Source of the DNA: Vibrio barjaei
Lineage (GTDB): Bacteria; Pseudomonadota; Gammaproteobacteria; Enterobacterales; Vibrionaceae
Reading direction: 5' to 3'
Length of the DNA stretch: 64,000 nucleotides
NCBI RefSeq assembly: GCF_001639065.2
Contig: NZ_LQXO02000053.1
Coordinates: 310,001-374,000 of the forward strand
Of this stretch, positions 41,958-50,606 are shown piece after piece (the stretch's first letter is position 1; each line of letters starts with the position of its first letter). Below the pieces are notes generated by a model that worked only from the letters and a program-made list of their open reading frames with translations, did not search any database and was not told where the DNA came from. The translations under genes and the position numbers were made by a program.

Positions 41958-43292
41958 ATGGATTCATTGAAGCATACTTCTTGGCTACTCATAGTTACGC
42001 TCATCTATCACGGTTTTGCATTCTCCGCAGTAACAGCAGTACATCCAAATAATGATTTACAGGCAATTCTGAATCGAGCCGAGCTAGGTGATACTGTTGT
42101 TTTAAAACAAGGACACTATGAGGGGAACTTTACCGTTTCTAAACCACTCACTCTTACCAGTAACGAGGGTGCGACTATTGACGCGGGTGGAAAAGGCAAC
42201 GCTCTAACGCTCACAGACTCAGGCATCAAGATTTCTAACTTAAACATCGTCAACTGGGGAGGTAATCTTACAGACCAAAATGCCGGCATTTATTCCGATA
42301 AAGCGGTCAAAGACCTCATTATTATCAATAATAAGCTTAAAGGTGATGGCTTTGGAATGTGGATTCAACGAGCTCAAAACATCACTGTTAGCAGCAATAT
42401 AGTTGTCGGTAATCCTTCACTTCGCTCGGCAGACAGAGGCAACGGCATTCAGTTATCTACTGTAAAACACGCCTATGTCAGCAATAACACCATCTCGCAA
42501 ACTCGCGATGGGCTTTACGTTATTTCAAGCCAACACTCTGAGCTCCGTAACAACACCATGCATGATCTGAGATACGGTATTCATTATATGTATTCTCATA
42601 GCAATAGGGTTATCGGTAATCTTGCTTACAATACACGGGCGGGTTACGCCTTAATGAGCTCTAAACAGCTTTCTGTTTTAGGTAACACCAGCCGTGATAA
42701 CGAAGATTATGGCATGTTAATGAATTTCATCACTCATTCCACCATTAGCTACAACCAAATCAAAAACATATGGACCAAGCCTGAAAACAAGGTTATCGGG
42801 AGAGAAGGCAAAGGACTGTTTGTTTATAACTCTGGTTACAATGAAATCAGCTACAACACTATTGATACGGCCGAAATAGGTATCCACCTAACCGCTGGTT
42901 CTGAAAACGTTCAAGTCAGTGGCAACAGCTTTATCAACAATCCTGTACAAGTGAAATACGTTTCCACTCAAGAGCAAGAATGGAGCATAGAAGGACAGGG
43001 AAATTACTGGAGCAACTACCTTGGTTGGGATTTAGATAACAACTCAAGAGGAGACACACCTTTTGAACCAAATGACGGTATTGATAAAGTCGTTTGGAAG
43101 TATCCCGAGTCAAAAGTTCTTCTCGATAGCCCTGCGATCATTTTGCTCCGTTGGATTCAAAAACAGTTTCCTGTACTAAAACCATCGGGTGTTAAAGATT
43201 CCTTCCCATTGATGTCACCGCTAGATATTTCCACAGAACTAGAACAGCTGTCCCACCCTGTTTCATTACCAATACAAGAGAGCCATTTATGA
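41958..43292 (+). CDS. nosD: Copper-delivery protein NosD
   Basis: Periplasmic maturation factor for the CuZ site of NosZ, 444 residues. It has a Sec signal peptide followed by about ten right-handed parallel beta-helix turns (CASH repeats) with the recurrent N-x-I-x-x-N pattern, for example SSNIVVGN, SNNTISQT and SYNTIDTA. The ATG at 41958 has no clear ribosome binding site. An in-frame TTG at 41967 is preceded by AGGATGG and would give a typical signal peptide (MKHTSWLLIVTLIYH), so the true start may be TTG. The stop overlaps nosF by 4 bp. Confidence 0.92.
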   Translation: MDSLKHTSWLLIVTLIYHGFAFSAVTAVHPNNDLQAILNRAELGDTVVLKQGHYEGNFTVSKPLTLTSNEGATIDAGGKGNALTLTDSGIKISNLNIVNWGGNLTDQNAGIYSDKAVKDLIIINNKLKGDGFGMWIQRAQNITVSSNIVVGNPSLRSADRGNGIQLSTVKHAYVSNNTISQTRDGLYVISSQHSELRNNTMHDLRYGIHYMYSHSNRVIGNLAYNTRAGYALMSSKQLSVLGNTSRDNEDYGMLMNFITHSTISYNQIKNIWTKPENKVIGREGKGLFVYNSGYNEISYNTIDTAEIGIHLTAGSENVQVSGNSFINNPVQVKYVSTQEQEWSIEGQGNYWSNYLGWDLDNNSRGDTPFEPNDGIDKVVWKYPESKVLLDSPAIILLRWIQKQFPVLKPSGVKDSFPLMSPLDISTELEQLSHPVSLPIQESHL

Positions 43293-44212
43293 GTAAAGCC
43301 ATCGTTCAGCTCCATAACGTTAGCAAACAATATAAGTCTCTCCACGCAGTAGATAATCTCAGTTTTTCCATTCAACCGGGCGAAGTCCTCGGACTATTTG
43401 GTCACAATGGCGCGGGTAAGACGACTACGATGAAACTCATTCTTGGCGTTATTGAGGCATCAGCAGGAGAAGTTAACGTATTTGGTACAGACCCCTCGAC
43501 GAAACAAGCGTGGCAGAGCCGAAAACAGATTGGCTATCTGCCTGAAAATGTTAGCTTTTATGAGCAGCTTACTGGGTTGGAAGTACTCACCTATTTCGCT
43601 CGTTTGAAATCTGCACCACTAGGTCAGGTAAAGGAATTGCTGACCCAAGTTGGATTAGCTGACGCCTCGAAGCGACCAGTCAAAACTTACTCCAAAGGAA
43701 TGAGGCAACGATTAGGCTTAGCTCAGGCGTTCTTAGGTGAACCCAAGTTGCTATTACTTGACGAGCCAACGGTAGGGCTTGATCCTATTGCTACCCAAGA
43801 GTTCTACCAAAGCGTAGATAGATTAAAGAAAGGTGGTGCAAGTGTCCTTCTCTGCTCTCATGTGCTTCCTGGAGTAGAACAACACATTGACCGAGCTTTG
43901 ATTTTGTCTAAAGGCAAAGCTATCACCATCGGAACACTTGATGAGCTAAGAACACAAGCGAAGTTGCCAACAACGATAAGAGCAACTGGTCTAAACGGTG
44001 CTATTCACTCCAACAAACTCTTGTCGTCCTTTGCTACATCAAACAATCAGCTTTCAGTACCCAACAAAGATAAAATTCAGGTATTACGCGAGCTACTTAC
44101 CTATGAGTCACTAAGCGATGTTCAAATGGAGCCCGCTAACCTAGAACAAATATACCAGCATTTTCTTCACTTACCTTCAGAAGCGAACCAGCCTAAGGAG
44201 TACAAGTCATGA
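43289..44212 (+). CDS. nosF: ABC transporter ATPase NosF
   Basis: ATPase of the NosFY exporter, needed to supply sulfur for the CuZ centre. The 307-residue protein shows Walker A (GHNGAGKTT), signature (YSKGMRQRLGLA) and Walker B (LLLLDEPTVGLD). It overlaps nosD and nosY by 4 bp each, consistent with tight coupling of NosD, NosF and NosY, which work as one complex in the inner membrane. Confidence 0.94.
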   Translation: MSKAIVQLHNVSKQYKSLHAVDNLSFSIQPGEVLGLFGHNGAGKTTTMKLILGVIEASAGEVNVFGTDPSTKQAWQSRKQIGYLPENVSFYEQLTGLEVLTYFARLKSAPLGQVKELLTQVGLADASKRPVKTYSKGMRQRLGLAQAFLGEPKLLLLDEPTVGLDPIATQEFYQSVDRLKKGGASVLLCSHVLPGVEQHIDRALILSKGKAITIGTLDELRTQAKLPTTIRATGLNGAIHSNKLLSSFATSNNQLSVPNKDKIQVLRELLTYESLSDVQMEPANLEQIYQHFLHLPSEANQPKEYKS

Positions 44213-45027
44213 ACCCTATTTTTGCTGTTGCTCTTAAAGAGTTTCAAGATGGCTTACGAAACCGCTGGTTCATCTCGATTACATTGATCTTTGCGTTCTT
44301 GTCTATCGGCATAAGCTATTATGGAAGCGTAGCGTCAGGTCAACTCACTACCCCTTCACTCTCAACCACGATTGCAAGCCTATCTAGTCTATCTGTGTTT
44401 ATCATTCCACTGATTGCACTGTTATTGTGCTATGACAGTTTTGTTGGAGAGCAGGAATCAGGAACCTTGCTACTTCTTATGACCTACCCTATCAGCCATG
44501 CTCAATTGTTACTCGGTAAGTTTATAGGTCAAGGGAGTATCATCACGCTATCAACCATTTTGGGTTTCGGATCAGCCGGAGTATTGCTTAGCGCCACGAC
44601 AGCGCATCAGTCTATCGCCAGTGCGTTTACATTGTTTATCGTCACATCAAGCCTGTTAGGTCTTTGTTTCATCACACTGGCTTATTTAATTAGCTTGCTG
44701 GTATCGGAGAAATCCAAAGCTGCGGGAGCGGCGTTGTTAGTTTGGCTATTCTTTGTACTGATATTTGATCTCATATTGCTGGGCATTCTGGTAGGTGGCT
44801 ATGAAGTCCTTGATCAGCAGGTATTAGTTCAAATTATGTTGTTAAACCCTGCCGATCTTTTCCGTCTAATTAACCTCTCCGCACTACACAATAGCGATGT
44901 CAATGGCGTATTAGCTGTCGCCATAAACAGCAGCTTATCCACTTTGAATTTGCTGATGGTCATGTTTGCTTGGATAGCGGTTCCATTGACCATTTCTCTT
45001 TTTATCTTCCGACAAAAACACCTATAA
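44209..45027 (+). CDS. nosY: ABC transporter permease NosY
   Basis: Membrane partner of NosF, 272 residues with six hydrophobic helices and the usual start of the family (AVALKEFQDGLRNRWF) and the EQESGTLLLLMTYP loop before helix three. Together with NosF and NosD it matures NosZ. It overlaps nosF by 4 bp and is followed by nosL after 25 bp. Confidence 0.93.
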   Translation: MNPIFAVALKEFQDGLRNRWFISITLIFAFLSIGISYYGSVASGQLTTPSLSTTIASLSSLSVFIIPLIALLLCYDSFVGEQESGTLLLLMTYPISHAQLLLGKFIGQGSIITLSTILGFGSAGVLLSATTAHQSIASAFTLFIVTSSLLGLCFITLAYLISLLVSEKSKAAGAALLVWLFFVLIFDLILLGILVGGYEVLDQQVLVQIMLLNPADLFRLINLSALHNSDVNGVLAVAINSSLSTLNLLMVMFAWIAVPLTISLFIFRQKHL

Positions 45028-45052
45028 AGCCCCTACACAAGGATTCCGTATT

Positions 45053-45538
45053 ATGAACGTCGTAAAATGTATGTTTGTTACTCTGATGGCACTGATTCTG
45101 TTTGGATGTGGTGAGTCAGAGCAACAACAGATGGTCAAACAAGCTCAAGCTATCGAAGCCGCTGATGAATGTCATGTCTGTGGAATGGTAATTAAGAATT
45201 ATCCTGGGCCTAAAGGTCAGGCCTACCAAAAAGGTGAAGAAAATACAGTACGATTCTGTTCAACACGAGATATGTTTAGCTACTTATTACAGCCAGAGAA
45301 CCAACGACAGATTGAGCAGATATTTGTGCACGATATGAGTAAAACACCATGGCAAAAGCCAGAGGACGATTACTTCATCGATGGCAAACAAGCGTGGTAC
45401 GTTATAGGGTCGACCCAAAAGGGTGCAATGGGTAAAACACTTGCTAGCTTTAGCAAGCAGAGTGATGCAGATTTCTTTAGTGAACAGTTTGGTGGCAAGG
45501 TTTATAAGTTTGATGAAATAACCATAGATATTCTTTAA
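45053..45538 (+). CDS. nosL: Copper chaperone lipoprotein NosL
   Basis: Outer-membrane or periplasmic lipoprotein that delivers copper(I) to NosZ or NosD. The 161-residue protein has a lipobox (LILFGC, Cys19 region) and the copper-binding CxxCGM motif in CHVCGMVIKN, typical of NosL. An AAGGAT ribosome binding site precedes the ATG. It is the last gene of the nos cluster before a long hairpin; nosX and nosC-type cytochrome genes are not present. Confidence 0.93.
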   Translation: MNVVKCMFVTLMALILFGCGESEQQQMVKQAQAIEAADECHVCGMVIKNYPGPKGQAYQKGEENTVRFCSTRDMFSYLLQPENQRQIEQIFVHDMSKTPWQKPEDDYFIDGKQAWYVIGSTQKGAMGKTLASFSKQSDADFFSEQFGGKVYKFDEITIDIL

Positions 45539-45556
45539 CTAAAGTCGACTCCTCTC

Positions 45557-45600
45557 GGAAATATCGAGCCTTCGTGACATGTCGATAGGTTCGGTATTCC
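45557..45600 (+). terminator. Terminator-like hairpin after nosL
   Basis: GGAAATATCGAGCC (45557-45570) pairs with GGTTCGGTATTCC (45588-45600) over 13 base pairs, with two G-T pairs and one bulged base. A pyrimidine-rich TTCTTCC follows. It ends 62 bp after nosL. Confidence 0.6.
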
Positions 45601-45841
45601 TTCTTCCTACGCCAGCATAACTCACATTGCCATTCTCAAATTTTATTATTAAAGACATCAGTATTAGAACAAAATATAGCCCCTGCCTAATAATTGCACA
45701 TCAATGTGTTCAATTAATAGGTTGGTCATCCACTCCTAACCTGTTCGCATAGAACCTTTTTTTCACCTAGTGACGCTGTCCTTCACTCTAGATAGAATCC
45801 GCGCCCAACCTCCTAGAACACCCTATTTAGAGAATCCAATA

Positions 45842-46348
45842 ATGAATCAAGTATTCAATTCAGCACATATGACAAAAACGCTAATGCTAACAATCTGGAT
45901 CGTAGCCGGTACGGTTATTCTTCAGAAGTTAGGCATTCACGATAAGTGGCCTGCATTTCTTGCGCTTATCTTTTTCTTTGAAGCAAAATTTGACCTAAGC
46001 AAACTTAAGAACATTTTCGCAGCTGGTATTGTAGGTATCGCTATGGGAATGCTTATACCTGCAACCTTGGGAGCACTAGCGCCTATCGTTGGAGGTGAGA
46101 ATGCGTTTTACATTTACGTTGCTGGTGTTGTTCTGATTACTATTGGCATGGGGCCAATTGCTCACTTTGCATTTAGCTATATTACGTTCGCTTATGTTGT
46201 AATGTGTATTCTTCACAAAGACCATGTTGTTGAGCATGGCTTCTCTTGGATGGCAGTGGCTCTTCTTGGTGGCGCTATGTACATTGCTGGTGTTACTGCG
46301 ATTGCTAAATTACTTGAGAGAAAGGCACTTGTAGCTCAGCAAGCATAA
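45842..46348 (+). CDS. Uncharacterised five-helix membrane protein
   Basis: A 168-residue inner-membrane protein with about five hydrophobic segments (residues about 10-30, 35-50, 58-78, 88-112, 115-130, 138-158). No transporter family is recognised; a weak resemblance to DUF1097-type proteins exists only in size and layout. I start it at MNQVFNS (45842); an upstream start at 45770 would add a polar stretch. It is between nosL and an SMR gene with its own terminator, so probably a single gene. Confidence 0.6.
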   Translation: MNQVFNSAHMTKTLMLTIWIVAGTVILQKLGIHDKWPAFLALIFFFEAKFDLSKLKNIFAAGIVGIAMGMLIPATLGALAPIVGGENAFYIYVAGVVLITIGMGPIAHFAFSYITFAYVVMCILHKDHVVEHGFSWMAVALLGGAMYIAGVTAIAKLLERKALVAQQA

Positions 46349-46354
46349 CACTAC

Positions 46355-46384
46355 GTGGGCGCGGTCTGTCATGGCCGCGCTCAC
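46355..46384 (+). terminator. Terminator after the membrane protein
   Basis: Stem GTGGGCGCGG (46355-46364) / CCGCGCTCAC (46375-46384), ten base pairs with one G-T pair and a 10-nt loop, starting 6 bp after the stop and followed by a T-rich stretch. Confidence 0.75.
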
Positions 46385-46513
46385 TTATCTATTATCTCTT
46401 TGGTGTAATAATCATTTACCCAACCAACACTACCAAAGTTTTTGAAATTATTTATACTCTCGCCCATCAGAATACGAGCGGTTTCGTATTCACTTGTTTG
46501 GTGGTAATGCAGT

Positions 46514-46867
46514 ATGTTTCAAACTCTTGTTTCTCTGCCTCCAGCTATTGCACTTTCAATAGCCATTGTGACTGAAGTGATCGCAACTTCGTTTATTCCT
46601 AAGACAGAACAATTTACCAAGCTGGCTCCTAGCCTAGTAGTTGGTATCGGCTATGCCGTGGCTTTCTTTTTGCTATCTGTCACCGTTAAAAGTATGCCGG
46701 TTGGTGTGGTTTATGCGATCTGGAGCGGTGCAGGCATCGTCCTAGTGGCAACGGTAGGATATTTTGCATACGGACAAAAATTGGACCTAGCGGCAATTGT
46801 CGGAATCGGGCTTATTCTATCTGGTGTTCTTGTCGTCAACTTACTTTCGAAAACCGTAGGTCACTGA
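46514..46867 (+). CDS. Small multidrug resistance (SMR) family exporter
   Basis: Four-helix, 117-residue inner-membrane exporter that works as a dimer. The essential membrane Glu is in IVTEVIATSF (helix 1) and the helix 3 motif YAIWSG is present, as in EmrE-type drug/proton antiporters; SugE/Gdx-type guanidinium exporters are also possible. A bidirectional terminator follows. Confidence 0.88.
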   Translation: MFQTLVSLPPAIALSIAIVTEVIATSFIPKTEQFTKLAPSLVVGIGYAVAFFLLSVTVKSMPVGVVYAIWSGAGIVLVATVGYFAYGQKLDLAAIVGIGLILSGVLVVNLLSKTVGH

Positions 46868-46890
46868 TCTCGACCTCATCGATGAATTCA

Positions 46891-46916
46891 CTGAGGGCCC
46901 TGATTTGGGCCCTCAG
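46891..46916. terminator. Bidirectional terminator between convergent genes
   Basis: Perfect GC-rich 10-bp stem CTGAGGGCCC (46891-46900) / GGGCCCTCAG (46907-46916), loop 6 nt, between the SMR and DUF1501 stop codons. Confidence 0.85.
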
Positions 46917-46930
46917 CTATTTGTAATAAT

Positions 46931-48697
46931 CTAAACAGGCTTACCCCATACTTCAATTTCTTGGAAGTTGTTCCATTTGAGTAGCTTGCTGTTCACAGGG
47001 TCATTATTGCCGTTACAAGTAATTCTTAGGAAACGAGCCTGTTGACCACCAAGCTCAACGTCCACATAACCAGTTGTATCTCCCGGAGTTTGATAACTCA
47101 TGAGTTTAGTGAACTGCACTCCATCGCTACTTACCGATATATCCATAAAGTACTGCCTTACATCGCCCTTAGCTTGTGAAAAACGTAGCACATCAAGGCT
47201 AGATGTCTCTGACAACGTAATATCAAAATGAATTCCTTCGCCTTTAGCCGTCCATTTTGTCGTAGGGTCACCATCAATAGCCATCTCTGGCGTATGATCC
47301 ACTCGTGTCACAGAGGCTGCGACACCGACGATTGCTAGATTTTCGCTTTCCGTTAAATCCTGTCCTAAGAAACCTAAGTAACGACTTGGAAAGTGATTTT
47401 CCTTGTCTGGCGACAAAGTTGGGAATATATAATCAACTCCTGACTCCGATAAGCCAAACCATCGACATAATGTCGCAGCATACTGTTCCGACGCTGTGGT
47501 AGGTATGAACTTGTTACCTATTGCGTCTGGACCATCCTTAACAAACTCTGGATAGCGACCATAAGCTTTGCCGCCTTTTACATTGCCGCCTATGACCAAT
47601 TGGTTACTTCCCCACCCATGATCTGTGCCTCGATTGCTGTTATTTTGAATGGTTCTACCGAAGTCAGACATAGTGAAAGTTACTACGCTATCTTGCAATC
47701 CATCAGCCTCAAGTGAGGCATAGAATGCGGAAACAGCATCGTCAATCGTAGTCAACAAACCATCGTGTTTACCACGCTGATTGCTGTGATTATCGAACCC
47801 ACCTAGCGATACAAAGAATACCTGACGTGCTTGATTGAGACCGCCACTTGATTGGATAAGCCTTTTAACCATTTTGAATTGAGATCCAAGATAACTAGAA
47901 GGAATGCTCGGGTCTTCTGGGTATTGGTCGAGCAGATTTCCCAATGTATCTTGAAAATCTAGGATGTCTTGGAAGCTCTGCAAGTATGCCTTACCAAATT
48001 CCGATGCATTGTTATCAGCAAGTAGTTTGGTAATATTATTGTTTACTGAATTTACCGACAAAGAGGACATTGCACGAATTCCCGATGAACTCACTCTAAG
48101 ATCTTGGACTCCCGAACCATTCATTAGCTCGTTGCCACTGAAAGACAGATTAGGTGAAATGGATTCAGCCCCTGTCGCAAGTAGGTCCATCATCATTCCA
48201 GCCCAACCGTAAGGATGATATTGACTTGTCTCCCAGCTTCGCTGCCATGCCAGTTGCTGCTTATTATGCGCCCCCAAATTGGGAGAGCGTTTGACACTGT
48301 TATAGTTTTCCTTGGTCGTGGGCTCAATTAATGAACCAACATTAACGATACTTGTCGCCACTTTGGCCTCGAACAAACTGGATATTTTGGGCATAGCAGC
48401 ATTGAGGGCTAAAGATTGCTGATTGTCGTCCATAATATGACCAATTTTCGACACCTCATGATCCCATAACTGAATATCTGGCCGGGAATCTCTATAATTA
48501 TTTAAATTTTCTCCATCTTTTGGAACAAGCATATTAAAAGAATCATTGCCACCATAGAGAAATAAACAAACCAGGGCTTTATAATCACTTCCTTCATTTG
48601 CTAAAGCGCTCGACGGCAATGATAACGTCAATGGAATAGAAGTTGCTGCAGAACTATAAAGAGTGCTTTTAATAAAATTACGTCTTGTTAATTTCAT
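46931..48697 (-). CDS. DUF1501 protein with C-terminal discoidin (F5/8 type C) domain, Tat-exported
   Basis: A 588-residue secreted protein. The N-terminus has a Tat motif (TRRNFIKSTLY). Residues about 35-440 are the DUF1501 domain, related to alkaline-phosphatase-like hydrolases, with motifs such as LFLYGGNDSFN, VSLGGFDNHSNQ and TFTMSDFGRTIQNN. Residues about 450-588 form an F5/8C (CBM32-like) carbohydrate- or surface-binding module, with PEMAIDGDPTTKWTAKGEG as its start and WNNFQEIEVWG as its end. It follows the DUF1800 gene by 6 bp. The pair DUF1800-DUF1501 recurs widely; substrate unknown. Confidence 0.85.
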   Translation of the reverse strand: MKLTRRNFIKSTLYSSAATSIPLTLSLPSSALANEGSDYKALVCLFLYGGNDSFNMLVPKDGENLNNYRDSRPDIQLWDHEVSKIGHIMDDNQQSLALNAAMPKISSLFEAKVATSIVNVGSLIEPTTKENYNSVKRSPNLGAHNKQQLAWQRSWETSQYHPYGWAGMMMDLLATGAESISPNLSFSGNELMNGSGVQDLRVSSSGIRAMSSLSVNSVNNNITKLLADNNASEFGKAYLQSFQDILDFQDTLGNLLDQYPEDPSIPSSYLGSQFKMVKRLIQSSGGLNQARQVFFVSLGGFDNHSNQRGKHDGLLTTIDDAVSAFYASLEADGLQDSVVTFTMSDFGRTIQNNSNRGTDHGWGSNQLVIGGNVKGGKAYGRYPEFVKDGPDAIGNKFIPTTASEQYAATLCRWFGLSESGVDYIFPTLSPDKENHFPSRYLGFLGQDLTESENLAIVGVAASVTRVDHTPEMAIDGDPTTKWTAKGEGIHFDITLSETSSLDVLRFSQAKGDVRQYFMDISVSSDGVQFTKLMSYQTPGDTTGYVDVELGGQQARFLRITCNGNNDPVNSKLLKWNNFQEIEVWGKPV

Positions 48698-48703
48698 AGT
48701 ACT

Positions 48704-50203
48704 TTACTCCTGAACCATAAAGTTGGGAGAAATAAATGCAAAATAAAGCATGGCTGATACCGAGTAGGGTTTATTATTATCGCTTTTCGCATTCCATAAA
48801 CCTTCAAATCGAGGCGCTAAATCTGCAGGAACTTCTCCCCCAAAGAATCGATTTGCAATTAAATTTATAAGCTGTGAGTAGTCTCCAGATGCCGATACGA
48901 AATCCGACACATCCGGATAGAGTTCTCCAGAACTATTTGAGCTAGTTTTATAACCATTATCGGTAACCAGTTTCCAAGCAATATTGCTCATTTTAACGGT
49001 TTGGTTCCAATCAATGATCTCAAGCTCAGGAGCAGTTAGCCCTTGCTCGCCAAGACCGCCCATTGGTAGGTAATCCGGAGAGTAGAAATTAAATACCGAA
49101 GGTGAACCCAGTGGATATTGACCAAAAGTGTCTTGATATAGCATGGCGTTTGGTGTGATAGTTGCGCCTGCCCCCGGTTTGCAATCCAAGGCACGATACA
49201 GATAGGTCATGGCCAATATGGGCTCACGAAGTTTCGCGCGAAACAAACTTCCTTCGGCATTTACTTCGTCATCAAGTAACACTGCTTTAATCACTGCCGC
49301 TAGGTCTCCATCCGTTTGTTTAAACACGGATGAGACTCGTCCTACATAGGCCGGAGTCGGATTAGAGGTGACAAATCGCTTAATCAACAAGGTAGAAATA
49401 TTCGGGGCGGTATTAGGGTGCTTGACTAATACATCCAGCACGTGCTCGAGTTCTTGCTCCGCTCCAACACCAGCCGGAAAACTTTCTCCTAAAACCTCTT
49501 TTGATTCCATATCGTGGTATACATCGTTCGCTTCCATTGGAGCATTCATGCTGCTATTAGACATAAACCAACCAGTAAATATTCTTGCCATATCCTCTAC
49601 ATCGGTATCGTCATAATTAGCTTCGGGGTTACCTTGCTGGTCTAAATAAAGTGTTCCGTTTGGATTAAGCTTATTTAGACCTATCGTAAACAACTGCATG
49701 ATTTCTCGTGCATAGTTTTGATCTGGATTCACACCAGTTTGAGACTTGGGAAGGTTACCCACCATAGTCAAGTAATGCCCCATGATGGGTGAGCGTGTGA
49801 CATGGTAAAGCAGCGTTTTGTAGTCGCTAAAAGCGTATGTTGTCAGAATGTCATAATAGTTGGCTAACTCTAACGGATACGGTGCCAACTGCGCATCGCG
49901 GTCGCCCACAACCAGAATTTGACTGAGTGCGAAAGCAACTCGTTGACGTAACTGAGCCTCATCTTGCAGTGCAAGATCAAACCAAGCACAGACTCTCATT
50001 TCCTGAGTAAGGGTTGTTTGACCACGCTGTTGCTGCTGCACTAACGTTTGTGAAACATGGTTTGTGTAACTGAGGTTAATCTGTTGGTCGATCCAACCGT
50101 TTCTATCATCATTAACTAATAACGCTTCAACATCGCCTTTCTTAATTCCCATAGTCGCTGTATCAAGAAATTTAGACGCCTGTTTATATGATAAACCATC
50201 CAT
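48704..50203 (-). CDS. DUF1800 domain protein
   Basis: A 499-residue protein of the DUF1800 family, recognisable from the QASKFLDTATMG start, EFWARQ-like RVAFALSQILVVGD, NYAREIMQLFTIGL and EAILAMTYLYRA segments. No signal peptide is visible at this start, although its partner is exported; an N-terminal piece may be missing or export may depend on the partner. It is the first gene of the pair, 6 bp upstream of the DUF1501 gene. The function is unknown. Confidence 0.85.
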   Translation of the reverse strand: MDGLSYKQASKFLDTATMGIKKGDVEALLVNDDRNGWIDQQINLSYTNHVSQTLVQQQQRGQTTLTQEMRVCAWFDLALQDEAQLRQRVAFALSQILVVGDRDAQLAPYPLELANYYDILTTYAFSDYKTLLYHVTRSPIMGHYLTMVGNLPKSQTGVNPDQNYAREIMQLFTIGLNKLNPNGTLYLDQQGNPEANYDDTDVEDMARIFTGWFMSNSSMNAPMEANDVYHDMESKEVLGESFPAGVGAEQELEHVLDVLVKHPNTAPNISTLLIKRFVTSNPTPAYVGRVSSVFKQTDGDLAAVIKAVLLDDEVNAEGSLFRAKLREPILAMTYLYRALDCKPGAGATITPNAMLYQDTFGQYPLGSPSVFNFYSPDYLPMGGLGEQGLTAPELEIIDWNQTVKMSNIAWKLVTDNGYKTSSNSSGELYPDVSDFVSASGDYSQLINLIANRFFGGEVPADLAPRFEGLWNAKSDNNKPYSVSAMLYFAFISPNFMVQE

Positions 50204-50606
50204 AGTTATTCCTTATATTACTCCCTAGCCCGCATTTATAAAACTAGTACCAACAAAATATATTTCAAACACAAAAACCAGATTTAAAATAATTCCACTG
50301 AAGCAAAATCACATATATAAAAAACAATACAAACACTTATCGACAGATTATATTAACCACAACAATTAGACTTTAAATAACATAATAGAATACATTAAAA
50401 TAAGAACAATTACTTTAATAACAAATAGATCAAAATAACTCACGAAAAACAAAAGTATTTTTTAGGCGATTGTCAATCGTCGATAATCTAGATTAAATAT
50501 TCCAATTTTCATCGAAGAATTTTATAAGGTGAGCAAATAACCGATTTTTAAAAAAATTATAGATTGCTTTTCTAGCTAGTTCCTGCACCATAGAGGCTAA
50601 ACTAAT
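50204..50606. other. AT-rich divergent spacer
   Basis: About 400 bp, strongly AT-rich, between the DUF1800 gene (leftward) and an MFS gene (rightward). No ORF or RNA gene is supported. Composition alone suggests binding sites for nucleoid proteins and the two promoters. Confidence 0.5.
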
